Below are positions 18,772-27,583 of a stretch of DNA of 64,000 nt, piece after piece (position 1 is the first letter of the stretch; each line of letters opens with the position of its first letter). The stretch lies in the NCBI GenBank assembly GCA_037481695.1, contig JBBFLE010000017.1, forward strand, positions 1-64,000. The letters are read 5' to 3'. The notes under the pieces were generated by a model. That model was not told the origin of the DNA and did no database searches. It saw only the letters and a list, made by a program, of their open reading frames with translations. Position numbers and translations under genes: made by a program. Source of the stretch: a bacterium. Its GTDB lineage: Bacteria > Desulfobacterota > Desulfocorpusculales > Desulfocorpusculum.

Positions 18772-19040
18772 GCCTTAAGAGGTGTAGCCCAGGCCTACCT
18801 TCTTGTGGAATGGTGATTTGGGCCTTGAGCTTAGCCCTCTTGTTACCAGGGCCGGCCAGCATGTTTTCTGAGCCTGATCTGACCCTGGGGACACCTCGAG
18901 GTTGCCCAAAGAACAGAGGCTGTATAGAATCCACTTCAGGCATCCTTAGGGGGATGGGTCATTTTCACGAAAAGCAGGTGTGTTATATGTGTAAGAAAAC
19001 AACCTTTGGAGTGAGCCATTCCCCTGAAAACATACAATGA
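18768..19040 (+). CDS. Doubtful small ORF with a signal-peptide-like start
   Basis: A 90-codon frame. Residues 13-31 are hydrophobic (CGMVIWALSLALLLPGPAS), resembling a signal peptide. The rest has cysteines, including CYMC, but no known motif. It overlaps the previous stop and the next start by ATGA, which could mean coupling or chance. There is no strong ribosome site. It may be decayed sequence at the edge of the accessory region. Confidence 0.3.
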   Translation: MSLKRCSPGLPSCGMVIWALSLALLLPGPASMFSEPDLTLGTPRGCPKNRGCIESTSGILRGMGHFHEKQVCYMCKKTTFGVSHSPENIQ

Positions 19041-19447
19041 AGCCCTCTGAGAGACTTGAGGCGGTTGTCACCAAGAGGCGTCCGGATCGGGTCCAAGTAG
19101 CCACTTTTGTCAGGGGCTACGCGGCTAGGCTTTGCGGGTTTAGCCTCAAGACTTTCTATACAGACATGGAGGTCTGCGTAAAGGCGCAGATCCTGGCTCA
19201 GGAGCTTCACGGCTACGATCAGTCGCCTAGCTTCGGTTGGGTAGACTGGGGAGGGTGGGAGTTTGGGGGTGGGGTGCGCTTTCCAGAGTCAGACGAAGAA
19301 GGGGCGCCTAGGACCCTCATGCATCCTGTGGAGAGGCCCTCTGACCTGGAGCGTCTTGATTCCTTTTCCTGCCAACATCTCCAGCCAAGCGAAACGGTTT
19401 TTCTAGGTCAGCGGTCTTATTCCTCGGGAGCCCCGGGAGGAAGGTGA
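19037..19447 (+). pseudogene. Truncated uroporphyrinogen-decarboxylase-family (corrinoid methyltransferase-like) gene
   Basis: The first ~108 residues match the N-terminus of the URO-D/MtaA-type methyltransferase family: MKPSERLEAVVTKRRPDRV, FVRGYAARLCGFSLKTFYTD, AQILAQELHGYDQSPSFGWV and the GGGVRFPESDEEGAPRTL region. Full proteins are about 350-400 residues. Here the similarity stops near residue 108, and ~28 unrelated codons run to a stop at 19447, with no continuation downstream in any frame I read. It is therefore a 3'-truncated remnant. MtaA-like proteins transfer methyl groups from corrinoid proteins, so the intact gene may have belonged to a methyl-metabolism locus. Confidence 0.7.
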
Positions 19448-20298
19448 GTTGCCGGGTAACCGGAATTCAAGAGATCGTGAAGCAAAAGGGGGCACCCTTT
19501 GCAAGGAGGCGGTAGCCCTCACATCAAATCCTTCTCAATGGTCCTGCGTTCGCATAATTGAACCGGAATTTCGGTCCTGCTCAGACTTGGGGGCCACATG
19601 CCCCGAGATGGGTGTAGATCGCAGGGTATTGAGCATTCCCTACTTTGTTTGCTTAGCTAATGGGAAAACTCCACTTCCAGCCCATGGGGGAACGGTTAGT
19701 GCTCCTGGCGAGAAGGGCAATGGCGCTCCCCAAGGCCGTGGAGAGGCCTGCAGCTGCTGTCAGGGCGAAGGCGACCACTGTCTGCTGGGTCCAGTCCATG
19801 GGGGTGCAGGCCCTGACCTCCTTGGGGCGTCCTTGGCCTGAGTGTACAAAGGAGAGAAAGGCCTTCCCAGGCCTTGCTCCCTTTCAAACCACCGGGCAAC
19901 AGGTGATTAAAGGGAAAATACAACAGATGCGACATGGGGGCAATCACTGAGAGGTCAGCCAATTCCAGCCACCTACAGCCCCCTAGTTGACTTTCGGACT
20001 CGCGTGCCCATACGATGATAACCGAGTGTAGGGTGAGTAGTGTTGGTGCGGGTGAAGAAGGGCGAAGGGCGTTGTCAGTGGGGGTTCTTCCCATGTTATG
20101 AGAAAGCTCCATGGCAATCTCTCATTGGGGGCGGCATTACCTCCCTTCGGTTTGAGTCCTCGCCAAGGCCCTGAGGGAAACTACCCCATCTTGAAATGGC
20201 TTACACTCGATGCCTGGGATTTGCCATATCTCCCGGGCTGATTCGGCCGCAAGGCGTTTCTCAAGGACAATGGGCATTGCTCAAAGGAGGTGAGCACA
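19448..20298. other. Non-coding or decayed stretch between the truncated gene and DUF302
   Basis: About 850 bases with no gene I can support. Open frames exist on both strands (for example 19660-19950 + and 19696-20112 -) but show no domain. The stretch probably contains the breakpoint that removed the 3' part of the gene before it. Part of it may be a mobile-element remnant, but I found no terminal repeats or transposase motif to prove this. Confidence 0.4.
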
Positions 20299-20682
20299 AT
20301 GATCTTGGAGATGAAGAGCAAAAAAGGGCTTGACGAAACCTGCCGCGATCTCGAGAAGGCCGTGACCGACCATGGCTTCAACGTCATGGCCGTGCACGAT
20401 CTCAAGAAGAGCATGGAGAAGCACGGGCTTACCTTCGACAGAGAGTGCCGGATCTTAGAGATCTGCAACGCCCGCAAGGCCCGGGAGGTCCTGTATGGGG
20501 ACATGCGGATATCCATGGCCCTGCCTTGCCGCATATCGGTCTTCGAGGCCGGGGGGGAGGTGACGTTGGCCAGCCTTAGTCCCACGGTCATGCTGGCGCA
20601 GTTTAACACCCCTGCGCTCCAAGGGGTGGCCCAGGAGGTCGAGGAGGCCATCTCCAAAATCATGAAGGTTGCAGCGGGTTAG
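20299..20682 (+). CDS. DUF302 domain protein
   Basis: A 127-residue cytoplasmic protein of the DUF302 family (TT1751-like fold). Visible are LDETCRDLEKAVTDHGFNVMAVHDL, then KHGLTFDRECRILEICNARKA, ISMALPCRISVFEAGGEVTL and the C-terminal LSPTVMLAQF. The biochemical role of the family is not established. ATG 20299 is chosen because AAAGGAGG lies eight bases upstream; the in-frame GTG at 20290 is part of that ribosome site. It stands alone and ends at a hairpin shared with the convergent giant gene. Confidence 0.9.
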   Translation: MILEMKSKKGLDETCRDLEKAVTDHGFNVMAVHDLKKSMEKHGLTFDRECRILEICNARKAREVLYGDMRISMALPCRISVFEAGGEVTLASLSPTVMLAQFNTPALQGVAQEVEEAISKIMKVAAG

Positions 20683-20716
20683 AAGGCCCATGAGGTCCCA
20701 AGCTCCTCAGGGCCTT
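20683..20716. terminator. Bidirectional hairpin between DUF302 and the giant secreted protein gene
   Basis: AAGGCCC-A-TGAGG pairs with CCTCA-GGGCCTT across a 9-base loop: 12 bp with one bulged A. It starts directly at the DUF302 stop and 19 bases from the end of the convergent gene. There is no clear U-tract on either strand. Confidence 0.5.
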
Positions 20717-20734
20717 CCCAGAATTCACTGCTCT

Positions 20735-23700
20735 TTATGGTATGAGGGGAGAGGAGACTTGGTTGTTCACCTCGCTCACTTCCTGGATTGTCCCTAGGCT
20801 GTCGAGCACGGCTATGACGTACTTGCCCGAGGCAGTCTCGCCTTCAGGGAGGGTCGCCATGAACCTCTTGGTTTTCTGTGCCCCAGGCTTTATCTTTCCG
20901 ACGCCCTTCTCCTTCAAGAATCGGTCTTGGCCATCCAATACCTCATCCGAGGACAGGTAGAATGCCACTTGAGTCCTGTGACCAGTGCTCATGGCACCTT
21001 GATTTTGTACAGTCAAGAGACCTTTGAGCCGGCACTTGATTGGGGATCTATCTACTCGGCAAACTTGCTCTAACCAGATCCAATTTCCCGAAAGGTCAGG
21101 CCCCGAAGAAAGCAGTTCGAAAGAGGCCGTACAAGCCTTATCGCTATTCATGGTCACTATGCCGTCGAGGCAGTCTGGGTCTCCTTCCCAACCGGCGAAG
21201 ACCGAACCAGCGCTGGGGTTGGCGCTCAGGCGCACCTGGGTCCCCACCAGATAGACCTCGGCGCAGTCCCCTGGACATGCCACCCCCTCAGGGCTACTCG
21301 TCACCGTGCCCATCCCTTGCCCCGTCACCTGAACCCCAAGGGTGTGAGCTTGGGGCTCAGAGGATGTGCCGGTCCCCTGGATCTGCCCTGTCAGGTGGAG
21401 ATCCGGATTGCTCACTCCGCCCGGTACCTCGAGGCTTGCCCTCTTGGCCCCTTGGGATTGGGGCACGAACCGCACATCCACCGGGCACTGGCTCATCCCG
21501 GCGATGAGGGAATTGGAGCACTGGGTATCTAGGACGAAGTCCTGGGGATTTTCTCCTGTAATTTCTATTTCTCCCAAGGCGAGAGCATCCACGCCCTGGT
21601 TGACGATCCAGAATCGCTTCGCAGACGCGGCCGTTCCAATTTCCACGGCCCCGCAGTCCACGGCCAGGGGCTCTAAGCGCGCGGATGTGTGTGCCCAGGT
21701 CCGGAACGTCCAACTGTAGGCTTGGGTCATTGCGTTGGCCGACATGTCCGCAACCCCAGGCTGGACAGTAACCGTGTAGGCTGTGTCGTACGCCAAGGGC
21801 TCCTGTGGGAACATGGAGACACACATGGTCGCATCGTCGTAGTAGAGGATGCAGGGTAGGAAGCTCTGGCCGCTAGACAGGGTAAAAGTAGCTGGCAGCA
21901 CCGTCGTGGGATCGAGCCTCTCTTCGAAGCAGGCCTTGATGAGGGGAAGATACAAGATGGGGTCCTGGGAAAAGGGCTCTGTGGAAACCTGGACCCTGGC
22001 CCCGTCCTCAGGCACCACCCTTTCCACAGAAGGAGCTTGATTGTCCGACTGAGAAGGTTCAACTCTGATCCTTACCATTGCCGAAGGGCTGGTCCTAGCT
22101 GCGCTTGTGACCGTGAAGGTGAAGGAGTCTTCCCCGTCAAAGTCGGGGGCAGGGGTGTAGGTCACCTGGGGAGGTTGCCCTGAGAGTGTCCCGTTCATAG
22201 GGCCTGTGTCTATGGCGAATTCCAGACCTCCTTGTCCGCCTGCCCCCTCCAATGTGATGTCCACAGGCGTGTTTTCCGAGGTCTCCACCTGTTGTGGGAA
22301 GGCCACCACCTCGGCAACCACATTCACCACGGGATTGGTTGGGGTGATCTCGGGCACGCTCGGGAAATAGACCTGTGCCATATTCACCATGACCGTCCCG
22401 GCAGGTGTATCACCTTTTACCCTTGCCCGAAACCTCACTGCCCCTTGCCCTCCCGCAGGAAGGTCCCCTATACCCCAAATGATGGCCGGGACGCCTTTTA
22501 TGAGGATTCCGGAGTCAAGCACTTCAACGGTGTCCAGGTCCAGCCACTGATCCAGTTCGTCCAACACGTAGACCCCGTATGCAGTGTCTTGCCCGGTATT
22601 TTCGTAAGTGATGAGATATTCGAGGAGCTGCCCCGGGACCACCTGGCCCTCGACGCCGAATTTGGCATTGGGGTCGTGGGCTGTTCGCACTTCACCTGAG
22701 AAACAGCCGCTTTGCGGTCTGTCGCAGTCCATGCAGCCGCACTGATTGTCGACACAGGTTGACACCTGTCCGAAACCGCAAGGGATGATAACCCTGCAAT
22801 CAACATGCTCGGGAGGACCCCACTCGTATATTCCCAGGCCAGGGTTACAACGCCTCCTCTTCAGGACCGCGGTCCTTCCCATGAGCTCCTGTTCCCACCA
22901 CGTAGGCTTGGAACAGGCAACTGCGTCCTCAGTGCAGACATGGGAGCTGGGATTATTCTGACAGTCATAGATACATTCCCCAAGCGCCATCCCTATATCT
23001 ATAGCTGGTATGTTCTTTATGTTTTCCGGTAAGGCCTCTCCTAGTTTGGAAAAGAGTTGCTTTGCCGTGTCCTCACCGAGGCTGTAACATGCGTTCCAAT
23101 CGTTGTTGTGTTTGCACTGATACCAGTTTTCCACATAATTGTTGGCTGTGATGAGTTGACCAACCACCGGGAATAGGTTGGTTATGACCATCTCTGGGAG
23201 TTTTTCGATCATGCAGTTGACCGTACAGTGGGCCTTGGAAGGGCTGGACATGACACTCCACCGGCCCCACGATCTGAATGTGGAGCTGGAGGAATATGAG
23301 AGGCCTCCTGCCTGGTCGAAGATCTCCAGGATCTCGGGGGATATGCGCTCTACAAAGGCCGCATTTTCAGATCCGTTTAGGTCCAAGACATTGATGAGAA
23401 CAGGGGAGGGATCAGTGGGATGCACGAGGAAGAGAAATGTGAGAGTCTTTTCCGCATCGACCACCACCGATCTTGTCACTTGATAGAACCCATAGCCTTG
23501 TGCTTGGAGCCATTGGAGCAGGGCTGCTGCCTGATCATGGGACTGGAGAAATGAGTCGATCTCGCCAGGCCCCAGTGCCCTCGAGGATTGGGGGACCGTG
23601 GGTTCCCACTCCAGGTAATCTTGCACCTCGAAGGGATTCTCCGAGATATTGGTTCCTCCCCAGGCCGCCCAGAACTCGTAGGGAGTGTGGGGAGGAATGC

Positions 23701-25414
23701 CCCATCGATATCGAACTTGGGCAGGGAGCAACAGCCTCTCTCCAACAGGAATTTCACCCAGTTTCCAGACAACCTGATGTCTTCCGGGCCAATAGGCCCC
23801 CTCCTGCGAAGCCCAGACAAACTCAGCATGAGGCGGAAGGTCCATGACGACCACCGCGTCATGGACCGCATCCCCCTCCATGTTCCCAACCCGAAGGATG
23901 TAATCCGCCATGTTTCCTGTGCCCACTACGTGTGGCCCGTAGATCCTTATGAATGAGCTCATGGTGCCGTCGAAGATGACTCGGTTACCGTAGATGTTGC
24001 CGTCATCCACATAGAAGACCACAGCCCCGCCTGATTGATCCGGAGCAGCAACGAAAGGAGACGGTGCCCATGGATCCTCGCTCACCTTCACCCCATCTGG
24101 ATCCCACATGGCATAGCCAGTGGGTGTGAGCCTCTGGGCCCGCAGGTAATCCATTCCTGAACCACCTATGCCATCATCATCTCTCCAGACAACGATGAAG
24201 TAGTTGTCAGAAGTTCTAAGGATTTGAGGCTCTGTCCCGCGGGCTGAGCTTATGAGGAGACCGTTTGTATCCCAGAGGATCTGTCCGTTGGTGTCTACCC
24301 TTTGGCCATATACCTGTTGTGGGGAGGTCCTCTCATCCTGCCAGACCACGATGACACCCCCTTCTCCATCGGAGACCATCTGAGGACGCCTCTGGTCTCC
24401 CGGGGCGTTGCACAGAGTGATACCGTATTGTCCCAGGAGCTCTGTCCCATCGTAAGAGATATGCTGCAGAAAGATGTCCGAGTTGCCGTTTCGCCTGTCG
24501 CTCCAGACGATCCAAAGGCCTCCCGATCCGTCGGCCAGCATGCTGTAATTCTCATCAACGGTCACACCAGGAGAGACCTGAAGCTCCCCGCCCCAGAAGT
24601 CCTGGAGCTCATCCACTCCACCCCCCGGGTATTGTATCTCTGGATCCAGGAGCTTTCTCAACATCAGGGGGCCGAATCCCGCGCCCCCAAGACGGGCCAC
24701 AAAGAGCAAGTCTTTGCCTTCAGGGGATACCGAGCTCATCAGTCGCATGGTGTGGCCCCTTTGACCAAGGTCCTGGGATTGGGCGCGGAGGTTTCCCTGA
24801 AGATCGTAGCGATGGACAAAGATATTTGACCACAGCCCTAAGGAGAAGCCCGCAAAGGCGCCTCCTTCTGAATCCGGAGTCGCTCCCCAGCCTTGGGGCA
24901 TGGTCCCGTCCTGCCCGGCTACGAGAACTCCTGTGTCGGTTCCCTGTAAAGGAAGCCCAGGGTTGCCCCAGCTGACCACTCCATCCGCATGGAGGCGGGT
25001 CGCCCAGACATTATCATTGTTGCCCCACGATGGATTCGAGTCTGTCCAAAGCAATATGGCGCTGCCACCTGTTGAAGGGGCCAAGAAAGGTCGAGCCTGG
25101 TGGTTGTTCACAAGACTCGCTGTTGCGGCCAGGGCTGCAATGCGACCCTGGTCCTGCCAGAGGATGTTTCCTCCTCTGTCGACCTTCTGAACGTAGATGT
25201 CGGTGTAAGAGGAGCCCCGCCTCTGGTCTGTCCAGGCCAGTATGTAGCCGTCCTCTACGGGGGCCATCCGCAGATCCCCCTGAGCGCCCGTCTGTGTGCA
25301 GATCTCCAGTCGGGACGCGGGCTCAGAGGGCCAGGCTCCCCATGCGACAGAAACACAAAGCAGGTAAACGACGGCCGCAACAGCGACACTGTAACGAAAT
25401 AGAATTCCTCCCAT
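20735..25414 (-). CDS. Giant secreted multidomain surface protein
   Basis: About 1559 residues from M at 25414 (GGGAGGT five bases upstream; an in-frame ATG lies 27 codons further out). A signal peptide comes first (VAVAAVVYLLCVSVAWGAW). Residues ~25-490 hold irregular W/D-rich repeats (ILAWTDQRRGSSYTDIYVQ, IVWSDRRNGNSDIFLQHIS), propeller-like. Then come a DUF11-like segment, a Cys-rich stretch (~750-920), a DUF11/DUF7619-like domain (HDPNAKFGVEGQVVPGQLLE), a cadherin-like domain (TYTPAPDFDGEDSFTFTV), a Big_5-type domain, a choice-of-anchor-D domain, a bacterial repeat (LSANPSAGSVFAGWEGD) and a C-terminal CARDB domain. No sorting signal is seen. Probably an extracellular adhesin- or matrix-like protein. 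It stands alone in accessory DNA. Confidence 0.88.
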   Translation of the reverse strand: MGGILFRYSVAVAAVVYLLCVSVAWGAWPSEPASRLEICTQTGAQGDLRMAPVEDGYILAWTDQRRGSSYTDIYVQKVDRGGNILWQDQGRIAALAATASLVNNHQARPFLAPSTGGSAILLWTDSNPSWGNNDNVWATRLHADGVVSWGNPGLPLQGTDTGVLVAGQDGTMPQGWGATPDSEGGAFAGFSLGLWSNIFVHRYDLQGNLRAQSQDLGQRGHTMRLMSSVSPEGKDLLFVARLGGAGFGPLMLRKLLDPEIQYPGGGVDELQDFWGGELQVSPGVTVDENYSMLADGSGGLWIVWSDRRNGNSDIFLQHISYDGTELLGQYGITLCNAPGDQRRPQMVSDGEGGVIVVWQDERTSPQQVYGQRVDTNGQILWDTNGLLISSARGTEPQILRTSDNYFIVVWRDDDGIGGSGMDYLRAQRLTPTGYAMWDPDGVKVSEDPWAPSPFVAAPDQSGGAVVFYVDDGNIYGNRVIFDGTMSSFIRIYGPHVVGTGNMADYILRVGNMEGDAVHDAVVVMDLPPHAEFVWASQEGAYWPGRHQVVWKLGEIPVGERLLLPAQVRYRWGIPPHTPYEFWAAWGGTNISENPFEVQDYLEWEPTVPQSSRALGPGEIDSFLQSHDQAAALLQWLQAQGYGFYQVTRSVVVDAEKTLTFLFLVHPTDPSPVLINVLDLNGSENAAFVERISPEILEIFDQAGGLSYSSSSTFRSWGRWSVMSSPSKAHCTVNCMIEKLPEMVITNLFPVVGQLITANNYVENWYQCKHNNDWNACYSLGEDTAKQLFSKLGEALPENIKNIPAIDIGMALGECIYDCQNNPSSHVCTEDAVACSKPTWWEQELMGRTAVLKRRRCNPGLGIYEWGPPEHVDCRVIIPCGFGQVSTCVDNQCGCMDCDRPQSGCFSGEVRTAHDPNAKFGVEGQVVPGQLLEYLITYENTGQDTAYGVYVLDELDQWLDLDTVEVLDSGILIKGVPAIIWGIGDLPAGGQGAVRFRARVKGDTPAGTVMVNMAQVYFPSVPEITPTNPVVNVVAEVVAFPQQVETSENTPVDITLEGAGGQGGLEFAIDTGPMNGTLSGQPPQVTYTPAPDFDGEDSFTFTVTSAARTSPSAMVRIRVEPSQSDNQAPSVERVVPEDGARVQVSTEPFSQDPILYLPLIKACFEERLDPTTVLPATFTLSSGQSFLPCILYYDDATMCVSMFPQEPLAYDTAYTVTVQPGVADMSANAMTQAYSWTFRTWAHTSARLEPLAVDCGAVEIGTAASAKRFWIVNQGVDALALGEIEITGENPQDFVLDTQCSNSLIAGMSQCPVDVRFVPQSQGAKRASLEVPGGVSNPDLHLTGQIQGTGTSSEPQAHTLGVQVTGQGMGTVTSSPEGVACPGDCAEVYLVGTQVRLSANPSAGSVFAGWEGDPDCLDGIVTMNSDKACTASFELLSSGPDLSGNWIWLEQVCRVDRSPIKCRLKGLLTVQNQGAMSTGHRTQVAFYLSSDEVLDGQDRFLKEKGVGKIKPGAQKTKRFMATLPEGETASGKYVIAVLDSLGTIQEVSEVNNQVSSPLIP

Positions 25415-25740
25415 CGCGACCTCCCGGACCAAAGAAGTTTGGAGATCTTCGAAGCTGGGCCTCCTTGCCTCCACAACATCTTTTCGGCACATCATCTCAA
25501 GACTTGATTACTACATTTTCCCATGGTTTCTCTAAGAGGAGCCGGAGGGCTCCCCGCTGGGGGCGGAGGAGACATTCGGGCTTCCGGGTCTCATGCTGGT
25601 CTAGAGGTCTTCCCATCCAGGGTTCATATGGAGGGAAGGTTCTATCTCCTCCGCGCCTTTGTGGATGTTTGTCGTTGGCCGGGTGAGGTCATAAGTGTGT
25701 AGCAAACCAGCAAGATCGAAAAATACTGGAGGTAAGAATT
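25415..25740. other. Upstream region of the giant secreted protein
   Basis: About 325 bases between the giant gene and the DUF2283 remnant. No gene is supported. I found no convincing promoter for the minus-strand gene. A purine-rich ribosome site (GGAGGT, 25728-25733) belongs to the DUF2283 remnant. Confidence 0.4.
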
Positions 25741-25922
25741 ATAAAGGTTACCTATGATTCAAAGACAGATACTTGACGGTGATCCTCAAAGGCCACACGC
25801 CGGTAGAGGAAAGTGACGAAGACGAGCCTGGCGTGATTGTAGACTATGATGCGGCCTGAGACCTCGTGTGGCTGGAAGTGCTGGATGCATCCATGCGTGT
25901 TGCCGAAGTCGACAAAATCTAG
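25741..25922 (+). pseudogene. Broken DUF2283 gene
   Basis: The frame reads I-KVTYDSKTD, then after a one-base deletion near 25771-25773 LTVILKGHTPVEESDEDEPG, VIVDYDAA, stop (TGA 25857), DLVWLEVLDASMRVAEVDKI, stop (TAG 25920). This is a DUF2283 (YuzE-like) protein of ~60 residues. A good ribosome site GGAGGT (25728) stands at the right distance, but the start codon is ATA, not ATG. So it has four lesions: lost start, frameshift and two stops. DUF2283 proteins often pair with DUF4258 toxin-like partners; none is present. Confidence 0.75.
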
Positions 25923-25945
25923 TTTCAGGCAATGGGTGGGGAGAG

Positions 25946-26123
25946 ATGACCCAAATGCTCAAACCCTGGTGTGCCGTTGCAACCCCCCATGCGGACATCC
26001 GCCAAGGATGCCTGGCCGAGGCTGTCTTTTCCATGAACGTGTGGACAGTCCTGCAGGGCAAGGCCCCCGGAAGTGTACCCCGAGCCTGAGAAGATCTTCC
26101 GTAAGACCTACCTGGCCACTTGA
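25946..26123 (+). pseudogene. Broken N-terminal remnant of a DUF499 ATPase gene
   Basis: MTQMLKPWCAVATPHADIRQ GCLAEAVFSMNVWTVLQGKAP is the start of a DUF499 (COG1483, AAA-like ATPase) protein, whose members run to about 1000 residues. After a one-base insertion near 26070 the frame continues VYPEPEKIFRKTYLAT and stops at 26123. Nothing of the large remainder is found. DUF499 genes sit in defence-type loci with DUF1156 methyltransferases, so this is a relic of such a locus. GGGGAG precedes the ATG. Confidence 0.65.
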
Positions 26124-26689
26124 GTGTGCAGTGTGCTCAGGAGGGTCCAAGTAGAGGTTGAAGCAAAGGTTTGAAGCTTTAAAGACCAGGAAAAAGGCAA
26201 GAAGCTGGTCCTTCAGGCCGTGAAGGCCATGAGCAGCAGCTGTGGCAGGAGCACAAGCCTCAGTCATGCCCTCACGGGATACTTGGGCTACTACCAAGGC
26301 AAAACCAACTGCCACTAAGGGTCGCCTCAGCCTACCCAAATCAGCTCAAAGCTGTTTTAGGTAAATTCTGGGGAACCGGGCCCCATTTTTACCCAAATCA
26401 GCTCAAAGCAGATTTGGGTAAAATTTCTGGTTTTCCCATTGGGATTCTGAGGCCGTTTTTATGGGAAGCTCCATTTTGGATTCCACATGCCCCTTCCCAC
26501 TGAAGCCAGGGTAGGAGAAGAGACGATGGTGAGACCTCCGGCTTTGCTCTGGGCATGGTCATTACCAGATTTCTAGGTACAGGCACGGTACAACTTAAAG
26601 TTGCCTGAAGAAGGCCTGATTTTATTGGAGACCAACGGAATTCGTGGTGGTGTCCATGGAATTGCTTTTCTTTTTTGTAGGATGAGCCA
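26124..26689. other. Decayed stretch downstream of the DUF499 remnant
   Basis: No gene is supported in these ~570 bases. A short Lys/Gln-rich frame around 26170-26318 has no recognisable match. The stretch contains the palindromic direct repeat at 26333-26423. Confidence 0.4.
26333..26423. repeat. Two copies of a 20-bp direct repeat, each within a hairpin
   Basis: TACCCAAATCAGCTCAAAGC occurs at 26333-26352 and again at 26390-26409, 57 bases apart. The second copy sits in a perfect 13-bp inverted repeat (TTTTACCCAAATC/GATTTGGGTAAAA, 26387-26423, 11-base loop). The first forms an imperfect hairpin (26333-26363) with compensating changes. It could be a small repeat element or an attachment/target site; no family is recognised. 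Confidence 0.7.
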
Positions 26690-26899
26690 TCAATCTTTTT
26701 CATTGGCACGAATCAGCTCCTGGCGCCTGATTAGCAGGTCCTTTATGGCTCCATCCAAGAGCTCCAGGGTGAGCTCCCGCACAGCCATCTGCTTGCGGTT
26801 CAGGCCTTCACCCTTTTCCCACCTCTTCTTGATGATCTCGAGGTTTCGGATCTGTTGGTCCAGCTCTTGCAATCTGGAAGCCGCTTTCTTTGTCACCAC
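26690..26899 (-). CDS. Small helical protein, unknown
   Basis: About 69 residues, highly charged and predicted all-helical/coiled coil (SRLQELDQQIRNLEIIKKRW, AVRELTLELLDGAIKDLLIR). I do not recognise a family. The start is one of two adjacent GTG codons (26899 or 26896), which follow GGGGGGAG on the minus strand; an in-frame TTG is at 26914. Its regular heptad-like pattern and codon use suggest a real gene. It is divergent from carD. Confidence 0.5.
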   Translation of the reverse strand: MVTKKAASRLQELDQQIRNLEIIKKRWEKGEGLNRKQMAVRELTLELLDGAIKDLLIRRQELIRANEKD

Positions 26900-27030
26900 A
26901 GAAGCTCCCCCCAAGATGCATTCACAAGTTTCTTATAGGCCCTCGGATGAACCAGGGTCAAGTCATTTTCATTCTGTTCGGCTGCTTAACACCTTGGCTG
27001 GTGCATGGGGTGAGGGGAGCTGGTTTCACC

Positions 27031-27058
27031 TTGACTGAGCTGAAGCTGGGATTATAAT
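27031..27058 (+). promoter_or_regulatory. Sigma70-type promoter of the carD operon
   Basis: TTGACT (27031-27036), 16 bases, TATAAT (27053-27058), about 35 bases of leader before carD. The boxes and spacing are the same as at 3843. Confidence 0.75.
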
Positions 27059-27100
27059 CTACCCAATATATAAGGTCTTTGGCAGGGGAGGTCGTGCGGC

Positions 27101-27583
27101 ATGTTCAAGGTGGGGGACTTGGCCGTTTACCCCGCCCATGGCGTGGGCGTGATCGAATCCATAGAGCAGAGGGAGATATCGGGCAATCAACAAAAGTTTT
27201 ATGTGATAAGAATTCTGGACAATGGAATGACCATCATGATCCCCACACAGAATGTCGAGAGTGTGGGTCTCAGGAGCGTCATAGATCCGGAGGAGGTCCC
27301 CAAGGTCTATGAAATATTGCAGGAAAGAGACCTGCAGCCGGGCCTCCAGAGCTGGAACCGCAGATACCGTGAATATGCGGAGAAGATAAAGACTGGAAGT
27401 GTTTATGAGATCGCAGAGGTCCTGAGGGATCTGGTCCTGTTGAAATATGACAAGACTCTCTCCTTTGGAGAGAGGAAGATGCTGGATCTGGCCAGGAGCC
27501 TACTGGTAAAGGAGATCTCCATAGCAAGAAAAACAGAGGAGGTCGTGGTGGAACAGGAGATCCATCGCCTGTTCGAGATGTGA
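27101..27583 (+). CDS. carD: CarD family transcription regulator
   Basis: A 160-residue CarD/CdnL protein that binds RNA polymerase beta and stabilises open promoter complexes. The N-terminal Tudor-like RNAP-interacting domain is plain: MFKVGDLAVYPAHGVGVIES through FYVIRILDNGMTIMIPTQNV. The helical DNA-binding C-terminal domain contains VLRDLVLLKYDKTLSFGERKML. ATG 27101 follows GGGGAGGT. It leads a gene run with the PIN-TRAM protein, ispD and ispF, an order shared with many Firmicutes and Desulfobacterota. Confidence 0.95.
   Translation: MFKVGDLAVYPAHGVGVIESIEQREISGNQQKFYVIRILDNGMTIMIPTQNVESVGLRSVIDPEEVPKVYEILQERDLQPGLQSWNRRYREYAEKIKTGSVYEIAEVLRDLVLLKYDKTLSFGERKMLDLARSLLVKEISIARKTEEVVVEQEIHRLFEM

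Noticed and set aside
18768-19040. Three-gene translationally coupled operon (65 aa, 90 aa, URO-D fragment)
   Set aside because: Two ATGA overlaps are suggestive, but the middle frame has no ribosome site or family and the last is truncated, so the coupling may be chance.
19696-20112. 138-codon minus-strand frame in the accessory gap
   Set aside because: No recognised motif and biased composition; overlapping frames on the other strand look equally open. Left as undefined sequence.
25857-25859. In-frame TGA in the DUF2283 remnant as a selenocysteine codon
   Set aside because: The gene also lacks a start codon and has a frameshift and a second stop, so decay is the simpler reading.
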